A DNA stretch of 64,000 nt, taken from contig OW799235.1 in the NCBI GenBank assembly GCA_941918925.1, forward strand, positions 19,352,701 to 19,416,700. The letters run 5' to 3'. This DNA is from Phyto melanocephala. Lineage: Eukaryota > Arthropoda > Insecta > Diptera > Rhinophoridae. This document shows, piece by piece, positions 21,393 through 32,739 of the stretch (position 1 is the first letter of the stretch; the number at the start of each line of letters is the position of its first letter). Made by a program: the position numbers and the translations under genes. The notes under the pieces were generated by a model. That model was not told the origin of the DNA and searched no databases. It saw nothing but the letters and a program-made list of their open reading frames with translations.

Positions 21393-21960
21393 CAAGAAAA
21401 GCCCGGCGCGCGTTGCTATGCCCCTTAATGAATAAAGATGCATATTGAATTTAAATTGAATATAAAGTGCAAAAAGCTAAAAACTATAACTTTTTTCAAC
21501 GGGCGTGGCACTGCCCACTTTTCTAGTCACAAAACTGTATAGTCATGACATCTTAATATGTTTGCATAGGTTCAGAAAAATCAGTGAAGTTCAAGTATCT
21601 GAAAGTGAAAATTTTTTTAATGGGCGTGGCACTGCCCACTTTTCTAACCACGAAATTGTAAAGCCTTGATAGCTTAATATGTGTGCAAAATTTCAGAAAA
21701 ATCGGTTCAGCGCAAGTACCTCAAAATTATAACTTTTTTTTATGGGCCTGGCACTGCCCACTTTTCTTATCACGAAATTAAAAAGTCATGACCGCTTAAT
21801 ATGTGTGCAAAGTTTCACAATAATCAGTACAGTGCCAGTACCTTAAAAATTATAATTTTTTTATGGGCGAAGCCCCGCCCACTTTTCTTATCACGAAATC
21901 ATAAAGTCATGACAGCTCAATATGTATGCAAAGTTTCAGGAAAAAATTTAAAAAAATTTT
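21393..21960 (-). mobile_element. Helitron family B, 5'-truncated
   Basis: The 3' end lies 3 nt from the previous copy: GCGCGCCGGGCTTTTCTTG on the minus strand, with CTTG replacing CTAG. Four repeat units follow and homology stops near 21950 before the TC end. The two copies are in the same orientation, nearly head to tail. Confidence 0.65.
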
Positions 21961-22118
21961 GATTTGTGTATGTAATATTTTTTGTAACTCTAATGGTAGT
22001 AAAAAATGGAGGTAAATTAATCTCATTGATGTACAAGGTATAGCAATTATTGCAACTCTTTATGGGTAGGGTAAATGAATGTTTTTAAGAAAGTAATCAA
22101 TAAAATGTCATAAAAATC
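21961..22118. other. Spacer
   Basis: Nothing recognised. Confidence 0.3.
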
Positions 22119-23898
22119 AGTATAAACAGGTAGGAGCGCTATATTCGGCCGTGCCGAATCTTATATACCCTTCACAACATGTAGTCATGCAATAACAGTA
22201 GTTTGTATCACCATTCATCCCATATGAAATACGTACATACATATAAAAAATATACATATATAAAAACATCCCATTGTAAAATTATAAATTCACGTATGTA
22301 TGTTAAAAAAAACAAAAAAAAAAAAAATTTAAAAAAAAAATTAAAAAAAAAAATTATTATATATATGAGGAGCCGCAGAACAAAAGGTGCTTTTTCGCTC
22401 ATTTCAAATTTTTGGGAAATCGAGATTTTTTTTTTCGCCCCTTAAAAAAACTGCAAGAACATGAAAATGCTTACAAGATTTTTACTTATCTACAGATGCA
22501 TCTAACTGTCGTAAGTCACCCGATTAAATGTTAAGGATGTTTGATATAATTCCATTTTTATTTTGGAAAAAGCACCTTTAGCAAAAAAGAAAGCAAAAAA
22601 GCACCTTTCGTTAGGAATAAAGTAAAAACACCTTTCGTTAAAAAAAGTGAAAAATCACGTTTTGTTAATAGAAGGAAAAAGTACATTTTGTAATGCGAAT
22701 ACACATATATGACGATAAAATTTTGACTGAATGTTGTTAAATAAAAAAATAATAAAAAATGTTAAGCTAAGTATATAATATTTGTCGTTTTATTAAATTA
22801 AATTGCAACTTAAACATTTCTTTCTTAGCCTTAAATTAAACATATATGAAATTTGTTAAATAGTTAAACTCTTGTTCCAACATCGTCTTCTAGGCAAGAA
22901 CATTTTCGTCTATTGAATCCTCCATACCTTTATCCTGGTTATACAAAATGTACCAAAATAATGACTGATTTTCACTCCAGTCTTTACCAAACTGTTTTAT
23001 TAAAAGACTTTCCACAAAGTCTTTAACATCTGATTAATTTTACTTTAACTGTAGTTTGGTTTGATCATTAAAGTAAAAAGTGAAACTACACAAAGATTAT
23101 GGGAAAAGAACCTTTTGTTAAAAAATAAACAGAAAATAACCTTTTGATAAAAAATAATCAAAAAAGCACCTTTTGTTAAGCATAAATTTTTTAGAACCCA
23201 TTTACTTTGTAAAAAAAAATAATAATAATGCAAACTTGATTGTTTCTACAAGATTTCAACCTAAATATTATAAGAATACCAAAAAACCAATTTTTCGCGA
23301 AATGCGAAAAAGCACCTTTTGTTCTGCGGCTCCTCATATATATAATATATATAAAACAAACAAAAAATAAAAAAAAAATTAAAAAAAAAAATTTAAAAAA
23401 ATAATAATAAAAATATATATAAAAAAAAAAAAAAAATACAAAAAAAAATTTAAAAAAAAATTTAAAAAATATTAAAAAAATTTTTTTTTGGCTCAGCTGG
23501 GATTCGATGCCACGTTTTCCCTAACCAGTATACACGTTTGTATGTATGTATGTTGTTGTTGTAATGTTGGTTTTGTGAAAAAAAATCGAGGTGGTCGTGG
23601 GTTTTTGCTCATATTTCAGTTGTTTATAAACCGATGTTTCTGATTTTCAATACCAATCTACTCCCGAATATTTCTGATATTTTAATACCTTACTCGGGTC
23701 CAACCTATGTCGGGGGGCTTCAAAAAGTTGATTTCAACATACACACGGACAGACGGTCAGACGGACAGACTGACAGGGCTCCCCTACTCATAAGCTTTCA
23801 GAAAATATATACTTTATGGGGTCGGAAATGAAAATTGTAGAAATTTCACACGGAATGACAAACCTATATATACCCTTTTTCACTGTGTGAAGGGTATA
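22119..23898 (-). mobile_element. HINE-like element split by an insert
   Basis: Minus-strand copy: hairpin side at 22119-22366 and 5' side at 23336-23898, ending tcactgtgtgaagggtata. The AT core is interrupted by the 969-bp element at 22367-23335. Both halves match other copies, so the split is by insertion. Confidence 0.8.
22367..23335. mobile_element. Novel-looking TIR element, 32-bp perfect ends
   Basis: The first 32 bases (GAGGAGCCGCAGAACAAAAG then GTGCTTTTTCGC) are repeated exactly in reverse at the right end. Flanks ATATATAT at 22359-22366 and 23336-23343 fit an 8-bp duplication, though the target is low-complexity. Words of the type aaaagcaccttttgtta recur at least four times inside on the left (22565-22690) and three on the right (23110-23180), like subterminal protein sites. 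No transposase is present. Superfamily unknown. Confidence 0.75.
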
Positions 23899-23904
23899 AA
23901 AATT

Positions 23905-23997
23905 ACGTTTGAATTAAATTCTCCATCTCGGATGGAAATAACAAAAGCAGCTGTTACTCCACAGATTGTATTTTATTTGAATTGTGAAAGTGCAGAC
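23905..23997. repeat. Repeat family F, left piece
   Basis: In reverse, this stretch resembles 61140-61240 (shared aacagctgtttttgttattt-like run). With 25153-25300 it forms one copy of family F, interrupted by the hAT-like element. Confidence 0.4.
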
Positions 23998-25144
23998 CAG
24001 TGTTGCTTGCCAATTTAGCTATTTTGTGTCTAGATTTAGTTATTTTTGAACACGCTTAGCTATGAAAATTTGCTTTTAGCTATAAGCCATTTTTTAGGCA
24101 TTCCTTGATATTTTTTAGCCGTTTTTTTAGCCATTTTTTGTTTTTAGCTTTAAAGTGTTGTTGTTTCGTTTCCTAAATATTGAAAAACGCTGCTATAAAA
24201 CAATGTTTTTTTAACTACTAAAAATTGCATCGATGGGAACCTCTTTAAAATATGAAATAAACAAACAATCAATCAGTAAAAAGACCAACCAAGCATGTGT
24301 ATTTCATAAATAAATAAAAAAAAGAAATTTAAGAAAAATAAACAAAATTTTCCGAGAAGTTTATGAAGGAATGGTAATCCCACACAATAGAATGGATTAC
24401 AGAAGATAAAAAGTTTTTGTAAATATTGTAAATGTTAAATTAAAGAAAAATTATAGGATTTAACTGTTCACTCTGAAACACATAAATGGTATTGGATATA
24501 CATATTATCGAGACCAAGACTTTACCTTTTAATACAGTGAATTTTAAGCTACAACTGCAGGAGGATACATTACATTAAAAGGGTAAAAGGGTTTTCAATA
24601 AGAGTGATATGATTTCTTTAAAAAACAAACAGACTTATTGTTACGGAAGTTGTATGTCATTAATGGCACGTTCAATATTGACTTATAAAGATTGTAGAGA
24701 GTTTGTGTGGGTTATTTCGAAAGACTAATATTTTATTTTTTCTATATACTTTTTTTAAGATACGGGTTAAAAAGTATTGACAAAAGCTGTTACTTATCAA
24801 TATGAAGTTGCACATAATTATCTTAAATTGATAGGATCTAAAGTAAGTTAAGATGACAATGACAATAATAGCGAGCTAGATGCTGATGACAATTGGTCCT
24901 TTTAACACCATTATAACAATTCTTGTACTTTATAACTAGTCAAAGATATATTGAGTATATTACAAACGGTGTTAAATTTTATTATTTTTCTCTAAAATAA
25001 ATTTTCCTTATTTTTTTTGTTAAAATATTGAAAACTTTCTATTTAAAACATTTAGCCGTTTTTTAGCTTTTTTTTAGCTAGTTTCAAGCTATTTTTTTTT
25101 CCAGAATTTTAGCCATTTTTGCTAATCAAGTTCTGGCATCACTG
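23998..25144. mobile_element. Non-autonomous hAT-like element
   Basis: Ends CAGTGTTGCTTGCC and, from the right, CAGTGATGCCAGAAC. The 8-bp flanks are GTGCAGAC (23990-23997) and GTTCAGAC (25145-25152), 7 of 8 matching. Both sides carry runs of tttagct/tttagcc in one orientation (about ten on the left up to 24150, six on the right from 25050). The size is 1147 bp. Interior frames are short; no transposase was identified. Confidence 0.65.
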
Positions 25145-25152
25145 GTTCAGAC

Positions 25153-25300
25153 ACAAATTTTTGACAATCAGATCAAAAACAAAATCCAATGAAAATCTAA
25201 AGACTAGTAGAATAGTATGAAGCGACCTTTAATGGTGACAATACAACAACAAAATTTTTTAAAAAATAGAGCAAAAGCAAATACACAGTTAATTATATAG
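25153..25300. repeat. Repeat family F, right piece
   Basis: In reverse it reads aaaggtcgcttcatactatt, ctactagtctttagattttc and attggattttg, matching 61013-61075 and, less closely, 60345-60400. Confidence 0.55.
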
Positions 25301-25319
25301 ATCCAAATGTACCCTATAA

Positions 25320-25756
25320 GCAATCGACTCCTCGACTACAAAAATAATACGCTGTTTTCATCAATGAAATGAAATGCTAATATGTGATGATAAAGCATTT
25401 TCGACGAATTTCACCCGATGCACAGTGGGGTAAAAAACCTTTTTTTCATGGATTAATTCATATCTCAACAACTACAAGACCGAAACTCACTGAATTTTAT
25501 GTGAGTAGCTCTTAGAATAAACTAAAAATTCTAACGAAATCTTGGTGATATATAATTGGGAGGTACGGGTACCCTTAATATAAAATCATTATTATTTTTC
25601 GTGTATCAGAAGAAAGTGAGTCCCACTAAATTTTATGTAGATAACTCTTAGAACAAAATGCATATTCCAACAAAATGTTTTAACTACCGGAGGTAGGGAT
25701 ACGGAATACCCCCCATAAAAACATTATTTTTTTCTATATCTGCAGATATACAATAG
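25320..25756. repeat. Tandem-like repeat with GGTAC words
   Basis: Two related units of about 150 bp: gtgagtagctcttagaataa near 25500 and gtagataactcttagaacaa near 25637, each followed by an aaaatctt/aaaatgttt line and a ggaggtac/ggaggtag line. No terminus or coding region. The gggtaccc word also occurs at 40097, 41660 and 41840. Confidence 0.4.
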
Positions 25757-25961
25757 TAACCCAGCAAAACCTAGGCAATGACTTGCTCTTACTAAACAAC
25801 ATACTCTTCAATGACTATTACATATTATCTGTCTTACTAAGAATTATTTTAGTAATGACTTGATTTATAATGTGTTACGAAAATACTTATATTCAGACAT
25901 TTGCTTAGACACACATACAATACAATTTATTTTTGCGAAATTTACTAGAAGCCATTCAAAT

Positions 25962-27690
25962 CAGTGATGGGAAATGAGATTTTCATTTCGGTATCAAAAA
26001 ATTTTTCTGAGAGTACTTTTTTTACCTCAAGAGTTACAAATCGTTATTTTTTTTTTTAATTTTTATTAAAGAGTAAAAAAATCTTTATGAAAATAAAAAG
26101 TTAACAAAAACCATAAATCAATACATAAAAAGTTAATTTTACCTATAAACAAAACATTTTTTAAATTTATTTAGTACTTTTTAAGGTATATCACTTTAAA
26201 CTGAAATAGCCCCTAGATAAATAGCGCCAATTGAACAGGAACAGAAGTAAATAATTATAATACGTGTTTAAAAGTAATAAAGTTTACAGAAACTACAATT
26301 TGTTTGACATTATTTTATTAGATATATCTATACATAAATGTCAAAGTTATAACAACAGGAGTCTTTAGATTTCAATAAATCTTTGGTCTGAATAAGACTT
26401 GATACGGTATCAACATTAAGCCTATTTCTTTGTTTGGTTTTTATTAGATTTTGATATGAAAATATCCTCTCTACGTTTGCAGAGGAGTGAGAAATAGATA
26501 AAATTCCATTTGCAATTTTCGAAATGTCGGAAAACAAATATTCGCCTAAAGAGTTTTTAGTTTTAGCCACTTTAGACCAAAAACTACAAATATTTTCATT
26601 TACCAAAGGCTTAAGCTCTTCAACATCCGCCAATGCCCTGTACTGAGAGTTTATGTTTTCAAAATTTTGCCTTTCATTTGGAAACATTTTTAACAGAAGT
26701 GGTATAATACTAAATATTAGTTCTACCAGACAAAACGTTTAATAGAATAAAAGAACTTATGATCTTTAAAACGTATTGAAGGAATAAAAAGGTAATTTTG
26801 AATACTGGATCAAAAAATCCGGATCTTATAAATTCGATCCTTTCATTTCTTGGATCTCTTTTAAAATCGTTTAACTTAAAATAGTACCTCAACGGCTCCC
26901 ATTGCTCCAAAATTCTATTAACTACTTCCTCCCGTGAAAGCCACCTGGTTGCTGCATATTTATATATGACATGCAATCCAGTACCGAAATACTCTTGGAA
27001 TGTTGTGAACTCCTGCCTTCTACTTGAGCTATTGCAAAAATGGAAATTTGTCTTTTATAAATTTATCAATTTCAATCGGTATTCCATATTTCGATGCAGC
27101 GGATGATGTTAAATTTAGTATGTGGCAAATGCAACCGTTTGTATAAATGTGAGGAATTTTTTCTTTAAACTTTGATTGCACACCATTCAAGGGGCCCATC
27201 ATGACCGCACAGTTGTCGGTTGTAATACCCATTATATATTTTTTAAAGGTATATTGCATAGCTCTAAAAATTTTAAACTACTTTCAAATATGTCACTTGA
27301 TGAGCTGACATCTATTTTAATTAAGCCTAAAAATCGATCACGACATTGTCCATTAAAAGTTCTAATAACAATCAACAAGTTTTTGTTGATGCTTATATCA
27401 GTGCTCTCATCAAGCACTATAGAAAAATAATTCATTTTACAAAAATCAGAAATATCAGTTATATTTTATGTTAAACAAAATAAGAAGACATAATAAGAAC
27501 TAGAGTTGCCATTTTCATAAACTACAAGTGATGAAGGGGAAATGCTAAAACAGATGAATTTAAAAAATCAATGGTTTTAAATTTTAGACGTATCACTGAG
27601 AGTATCAAATGTTACAGAGGAGTAACACGGTATTTTTTCAAATGAAATAGTATCAAAGAAAGTACGATCGTAACAACTTTTCCATCACTG
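25962..27690 (-). mobile_element. hAT element with decayed transposase
   Basis: Ends CAGTGATGGGAAA and, from the right, CAGTGATGGAAAAG. A perfect 8-bp target duplication ATTCAAAT lies at 25954-25961 and 27691-27698. The relic at 285-480 shows the unoccupied site (ccatttaaatac). The element is 1729 bp. Confidence 0.88.
26328..27435 (-). pseudogene. hAT transposase, frameshifted and 5'-deleted
   Basis: Four minus-strand frames align in order. 27435-27232 has SIVLDESTDISINKNLL (first catalytic Asp region). 27259-27029 has MGITTDNCAVMMGPLNGV and IYTNGCICHILNL. 26976-26710 has KYAATRWLSREEVVNRI. 26687-26328 has ISHSSANVERIFSYQNLIKT and KQRNRLNVDTVSSL, the hAT C-terminal dimerisation motif. Stops and frameshifts separate them. 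The N-terminal BED-type zinc finger is not found. The closest general family is the DUF4371/ZNF862-like hAT group. Non-functional. Confidence 0.88.
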
Positions 27691-27922
27691 ATTCAAATAC
27701 ATAACTTTTTATAATTCTCATTTAGTTTAACGCGCTTAGGGTATAAGTAATAATGATTTTGACAACAGCGGCAGAGCATTTCATTCACAAAGTGGTTATT
27801 TACAGATTTTAACTGATTTTTAAATTTCCAATTAACGTATCGCAGAATAATCACACCGATTTTGTTGGTCCTTAAAAGAACCGAACGACTCATTATTTTG
27901 TAATGAGAGTTTTTGCTGGGAA

Positions 27923-28224
27923 GGCATACTAGAGTTGCTGTTGGTAAGTCCGAGATTAAATTGAATGTTCAAACAAAATCTTTTAGGTATGGGAGATGGG
28001 TAACAAAGCAACTATTAATGTTTCCATATATGCAGGACTACAAACTGTAACTATTATTACAAACTGCATATTCTATTGTGTGTAGTTCTATATACAAAAA
28101 TATTTATGTTTTATTTTTTAACAACAAAAAAACTCGTCCTTTGTAGCAAATGTGTTCCAAGTATTAAGACGGATTGTAAATGAACTTATTCGAAGGACGT
28201 TTAAACTATTTCTATTTACAAGTA
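27923..28224. other. Non-genic spacer
   Basis: No gene or element ends recognised between the TIR element and the duplicated block. Confidence 0.35.
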
Positions 28225-29415
28225 ACTGACTCTAAATTTTATTTAAAATCTTTAATGTTTTTGAAAAGTGTCATTATTACTTTATATAAACCACACATAT
28301 ATCAATGACAGCTCTTAGGTATGTGGTGCAATTTCAAACAGTTGTGCAGAACAATACTTATCCCTGTAGTGCAATAAGAAATTTATTTACTTTGTTTTGA
28401 TTGAACCCGCAACAGTAAGTTTAAGGGCTTGAATCCCATTTTGTATTAAAGCAAATTCAGCAATAAACGACATCTGCGGTAAGCGGAAGGAAATCTTTTT
28501 CGAATCTATAGAAAGATTTGTTAAAAATATTTCTTTATCCTGAACAAAATATAAAGAAAATTATTAAAAAAAAAAGAAAATATTAACAGCTGATATAACA
28601 GACCTTCTTAATGGGACATTTATTGGGAAAATCCGGATTTGAAGAACGTATTAGCGTCAGAGTGAGATAAAAAAGATTATTGTTATTCCTGCGACGATCG
28701 TTTGCAATAAAATCACAACCATTTATGGTTGCGTTCATCATGGGCCATGGTTTCCCATTTCTTTTGGTAGCACTCACGACAAGAGAAGCATCAAATTGAT
28801 CCAAATCTTTTTTAAATATGAAAGAACCATTTATTGCATTTCGTTTAGTGTTGTTGATAATACGCAGATCCATAAATTTAATAATATCAGGATTATACTC
28901 CTGGCGTGAAGTCTCAAAATCAACGTACTGTAAAACACAATAGAAAAATTATTAGGTTAAAAAAAAACTTCCTTTCTTATGCTTTCGATTTACCCATCCT
29001 TTCGAGTTACGGGTTAGTATGAAATAAATTAAAAATTTTAAAATTATTCCGTATGTATGCATTGTTTAACTGATGGTTGGATAATGAATAATAAATGTTA
29101 TTTAATATTTTTTTATTAGTTTTAAAATAACAATAACTTGTTATTTATCTATAAATGACTATAGAGTTTTTTTGTTGTTAGTTTGATTAATTTTTAAACG
29201 AAATGTATTTTTGTGTGCGAAATGATTATGTAGTTAAGATACTAATGTAATATTTTATTTTTAATGTCTATATACAAAAAAAATTTAGGTTTTTCAAATT
29301 GATTTAGACGAGAGCTTGTAGAAAAATTAAATTTATGTTTTGTTAAAAACAAAAAAAAAACATATATAATTCATCATTAATCATAAAATTGGCTTAATCT
29401 AGTTGTTACCTAAAC
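28225..29415. repeat. Duplicated block, copy 3
   Basis: Aligns with 48240-49450 over the whole gene and flanks, from the cattattactttatttaaacc-like line to the atatataattca line and taatcataaaatt. The flanking mobile elements differ, so the duplicated unit is about 1.2 kb. Confidence 0.8.
28387..29062 (-). CDS. DUF1091 (DM8) secreted protein, copy 3
   Basis: Exons 28994-29062, 28604-28927 and 28387-28539; introns of 66 and 64 nt, GT-AG, phase 0; product 181 aa. Signal peptide MHTYGIILKFLIYFILTRNS, then KGW. The core includes MDLRIINNTKRNAINGSF, GKPWPMMNATINGCDFI, an asparagine run RRRNNNNLF (three residues longer than copies 1 and 2) and FPNKCPIKK. The last exon starts DKEIFLTNLSIDSKK and ends LTVAGSIKTK. 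The NGC and KCP cysteines are kept, but the cysteine at SFIC is alanine here (SFIAEF). Its role is unknown; likely secreted. Confidence 0.87.
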
Positions 29416-29439
29416 AAATGTAAAATATATGTAGATGGC

Positions 29440-31000
29440 GTCTTAAAGAAAATGGCGGATATTTTTTGTAAACCCATCAATATGAGTATCAAATGATAGA
29501 GGTTGACTAGCAGCAAGAATGATTAAATAAAGATTACGCCATCACGCAGCCATAAAAAACATTTCTGCGCATGTAGGAATTCTGACGTCACTCAAGCTGT
29601 GTTCTGATTGGCTAATAAAATTTAGCTGTATAACTAATAATGTTTGTGTAAAACCATGACAGTGGGACAAATTGTTATTTTTTTAACTAAATGTTTTGAA
29701 AGCTAATAAATTCTTTATATATATACATACATAAATATATATTATCATTATTTGTATTACAATATTTCACTATTATATTAAGTGTAGAATTCATTTCATT
29801 TTGTTATATTATCAAATTTTCTTTTTTGCTTATAAGTATTTTTAGCGATTTCGACATTTAGTTTCCTAATTCTTAAATACATTCGACACCTAAAAAAAAG
29901 TTTTTTCACGTATTCACTGGCTTAAATTTCTTTGGCTTCTTACAAATGCTTTTGTAAATATTCGCTTGAAAGTAATAATTTGTTACCATTTAATTTGGAA
30001 AATATAGTGTATGTTTGGAAGCGATCTTCTTCAAGATCAGTCGGCCTTGGAGCATTTTCCGCGACCAATTTTTCTTCAAAACTATTTGGAATATCATTTT
30101 GCTTTTCAATTTCACGTAGTCCTTCATATACATTTGCAACTTCAGTTTCATTAGCAGTTTTCGTTTCACATTCAATAGCACTAGTGTCTAAAGACGGAAC
30201 TGCATGGGATTTTAAACTTTTGCACGCCGTTTGCTAAATTCTATTCATAATGCCTTAGTAAAGTACTGCAAGAATTAATTTTGTTTTAACTTACCCATTT
30301 CAAATATCAAGTTTCTTTTAAATTCTTCTTGCTTGAAATGTAAAAAACAAATTTTTTTCTTTATTCACATTTAGAGGCTTTACTCGTTTGCAAAATATTA
30401 CCCATAACTTCCTTCAAGATTCATCTTTTGAAAAATTGTAAAATGATACAGCTTTTTGAAAATACAAACGTTTTATTAAAAATGCGCAATTTATTAGGTT
30501 TTAATATAATTTCTCACTTGTTTTTTTGCTGTTACTTTGCTTGCATTTGCCCACTGCACATTTCGTATTTGCTCTCTTTCTTTCTTTTCACTTTATTTTG
30601 TTTTTGTGTTTTGCAGCTTTTAAATAACCAAATTTAAACACTTTTTATATAATTTTAATATTATTTATATGTATTTATTATAAAATATGACACAAAATTC
30701 GTTGTTTATTAAACACCGATGTAATATTTTTTTTTTAGAACTCTCTGAGTAAATTAATTACACGGCTACTAACAATCTCAAAATACATAAATTTTTTGTA
30801 AGAAATTATAAATTTTACATATGATACAGACTTGGTAACCTTTGCGAGGGGATTACTACGTCATCTAACGGTAAATCATGCGCAAGGCGTAATATTTATT
30901 TAATCATTCTTGACTAGCAGAATGCCAAGAATGATATAAAAAGAGATTACGCCATGCGAATATTTTCCCGTTAGATGACGTAGCTTAACCCAAACTAGGG
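29440..31000 (-). mobile_element. P-like (THAP) transposon relic, copy 1
   Basis: Inverted stretches lie near both borders: 29512-29548 (tgactagcagcaagaatgat ... attacgcc) and 30884-30925 (the reverse, ggcgtaatatttatttaatc ... ttgactagcag). Between them is a minus-strand THAP-encoding relic. The distal end shares with 39640-39780 the series cccactgtcatg, tgacgtca, gcgcaga and gtaatctttc. Exact termini and target duplication are not fixed. Confidence 0.6.
29935..30630 (-). pseudogene. P-element-type THAP protein fragment
   Basis: Minus-strand pieces in order: CAVGKCKQSNSKKTS near 30555, an intron with donor GTGAGA, FYNFSKDES, a TGA stop, RKLWVIFCKR, a frameshift, CFLHFKQEEFKRNLIFEM ending at a GTAAGT donor (about 30295), then an exon with HAVPSLDTSAIECETKTANE and a long acidic tail. 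The order C-x-C, FPK-like, RKLW, C-x-HF and AVP is the THAP zinc-binding domain found at the N-terminus of P-type transposases. No catalytic domain remains. Confidence 0.65.
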
Positions 31001-31682
31001 TTACCTATTCTATGTATTTCCATAATATTTAGGGATTCTTGACTATTTTCATGAGCTTGAAGTGTTTTATTTTATTAATTTGTTTTTAATTTTTTAACTT
31101 CAATATTTCGTTATCACTTTGTGTATCTTCTTCAGAAAAATATTTTGGTTATTATTTTTGATACAATTTTATAAAATTGAGCACCAAAAATTTAATTGAC
31201 AACTTACATATACATATGAAAATTAACTCCAAATGATCCAAAAAATTTCTTTAACTTAAGTAATAACATTAAATCTTATGCATAATGCACTTTATATAAA
31301 AAAGAAAGAAATAAAATTAGCAGTATGCCAAAAAAATGAACTTTTTCGTTTTCAAGCTATGAATGCCGAATGATTTTTAATACTTCGGGGGTAGAGTCAA
31401 GTACCCTACTTGCTTATTACAGTGCCCATCACTTGTCCTAAAACGGATATTTAGGGTGACCCTTTAAAACTTGGAATTTTTGACTTTTTATGAATTTAAC
31501 GCATTATTTATGTTAATAGCTACAAAATCAATGTTTTTATGCGTTGAATAATTAGTTTGGGTAGTAATCTTCCATTTTTGGGTTTTTTTAGAATAATAAA
31601 CTGAAAAAAACAAAGTGGCAACAACAAAACTTGGAAGAAAGAAAATACTACTTCTAACATTTAGCGCGGCACAAATTGACAA
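31001..31682. other. Non-genic stretch
   Basis: No gene recognised. A 64-codon minus frame at 31488-31682 overlaps the inverted repeat below and has no known domain. Confidence 0.35.
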
Positions 31683-31877
31683 AATGACATCAAAATCTAA
31701 AATTCTGCGGTGGTGCGTGGCAATCGCATTTTTCGTTTACAAGAAAATTAGGAAAATGTAAAAAAAAGGCGAAAAAAATTAAAAAAATTGGGTTTTTTGA
31801 CCTTCATTCACTTATAACTTTTGAAGTAGTAATGTTATCTTCAAGCACCACCGCAGAATTTTAGATATTGATGTCAT
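31683..31877. repeat. 31-bp inverted repeat, 133-nt loop
   Basis: Left arm near 31683-31713 (TGACATCAAAATCTAAAATT then CTGCGGTGGTG) and right arm near 31847-31877 are complementary apart from one or two positions. Words just outside (aatttgtgccg) also occur on both sides in inverted relation. It could be the core of a foldback or MITE whose outer ends have decayed. Confidence 0.6.
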
Positions 31878-31879
31878 TA

Positions 31880-32462
31880 AAAACTGTGTTGCATAGCAAG
31901 CCATAATATTCAGCCCAATTTGTGCCGTATTACAAACAGTACAGCCTATTTTCGACAAACTTTATTAAATTTCCTTCCATGTGATAAGTAAATATACTTA
32001 TATTTCATTTACTATTGTGATAAAGCGGCAGTAGATATTTTTGTCATTACCTTGTCTTCCTCAAATTATTTTATTGTAAATAGTCCGTTACAAGTTTTTT
32101 ATGTTATTCTTTTTTTATTGTTCTTCTTTGTATCAATGATTTTATTTAGAAAATTTTTTTTTACTGATTTACTCTTATTTACTCTCTTAGAATATACAAA
32201 TAATTGATAAGAGCATCTTTATTAGTGTCATCAATAATATCAGAATTGCATGCTAATTATTGCATAGGTGCAACGATAATAATTTGTTATAATCTTTTAA
32301 AATTTATTCTTAATTGATTAACTGAAAGTCAAGTAAAAAAACCATGGTTTTTTATTTTTTTTCCACGAGGAACGAGGATATGGCACCTCATAAAGAAATA
32401 TACACCAGAGTCAGCAAGTAAAGGCCCGGCAAAACAAATGCATTCACTTTCTTTTCAATGTT
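31880..32462. other. Non-genic stretch
   Basis: AT-rich. A short frame MAPHKEIYTRVSK near 32380 could be an exon, but it does not join in frame to the exon-like open frame that follows. Confidence 0.3.
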
Positions 32463-32468
32463 TTGCAG

Positions 32469-32738
32469 TTTTATCCAACGAAGCAAGATATAGAAAATGG
32501 TGTGAAAATAATGAAAAAGGTTTTTCAGGAAAATAAAAAATGGAATGCTGAGGAACGAACAAAAAGTTTGGAAGATATGGAGAGTAAACTACAAGTAGAA
32601 AAACGACATACGGAGAGTAAAGTCCTATTTCTAAATTTGCTTGATGTGAATGAGCCTATGGAATTATTTAATTTATTAAATGAACTATCTTATGTCGATG
32701 TACAGAGTAATCGGTTAAAATTCTTAAAAACCAAATAA
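32469..32738 (+). CDS. Orphan exon-like open frame
   Basis: An acceptor-like tgttttgcag ends at 32468 and is followed by a 90-codon open frame to a TAA. The product is highly charged: FYPTKQDIENGVKIMKKVFQ near the start, KLQVEKRHTESKVLFLNLLD in the middle and LLNELSYVDVQSNRL near the end. It looks helical and cytoplasmic. No family is recognised. No upstream exon was confirmed. It could be the last exon of a host gene or a remnant from an element. Confidence 0.3.
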   Translation, partial: FYPTKQDIENGVKIMKKVFQENKKWNAEERTKSLEDMESKLQVEKRHTESKVLFLNLLDVNEPMELFNLLNELSYVDVQSNRLKFLKTK

Positions 32739-32739
32739 A

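Larger units (their letters stand above)
25757..27922. mobile_element. CCCAGCAAAA-ended element hosting a hAT
   Basis: The left end CCCAGCAAAACC and right end (reverse) CCCAGCAAAAACTC are inverted. Sequence between them, minus the hAT at 25962-27690, matches the relics at 285-480 and 59951-60312. No transposase of its own. Target duplication not resolved. Confidence 0.55.
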
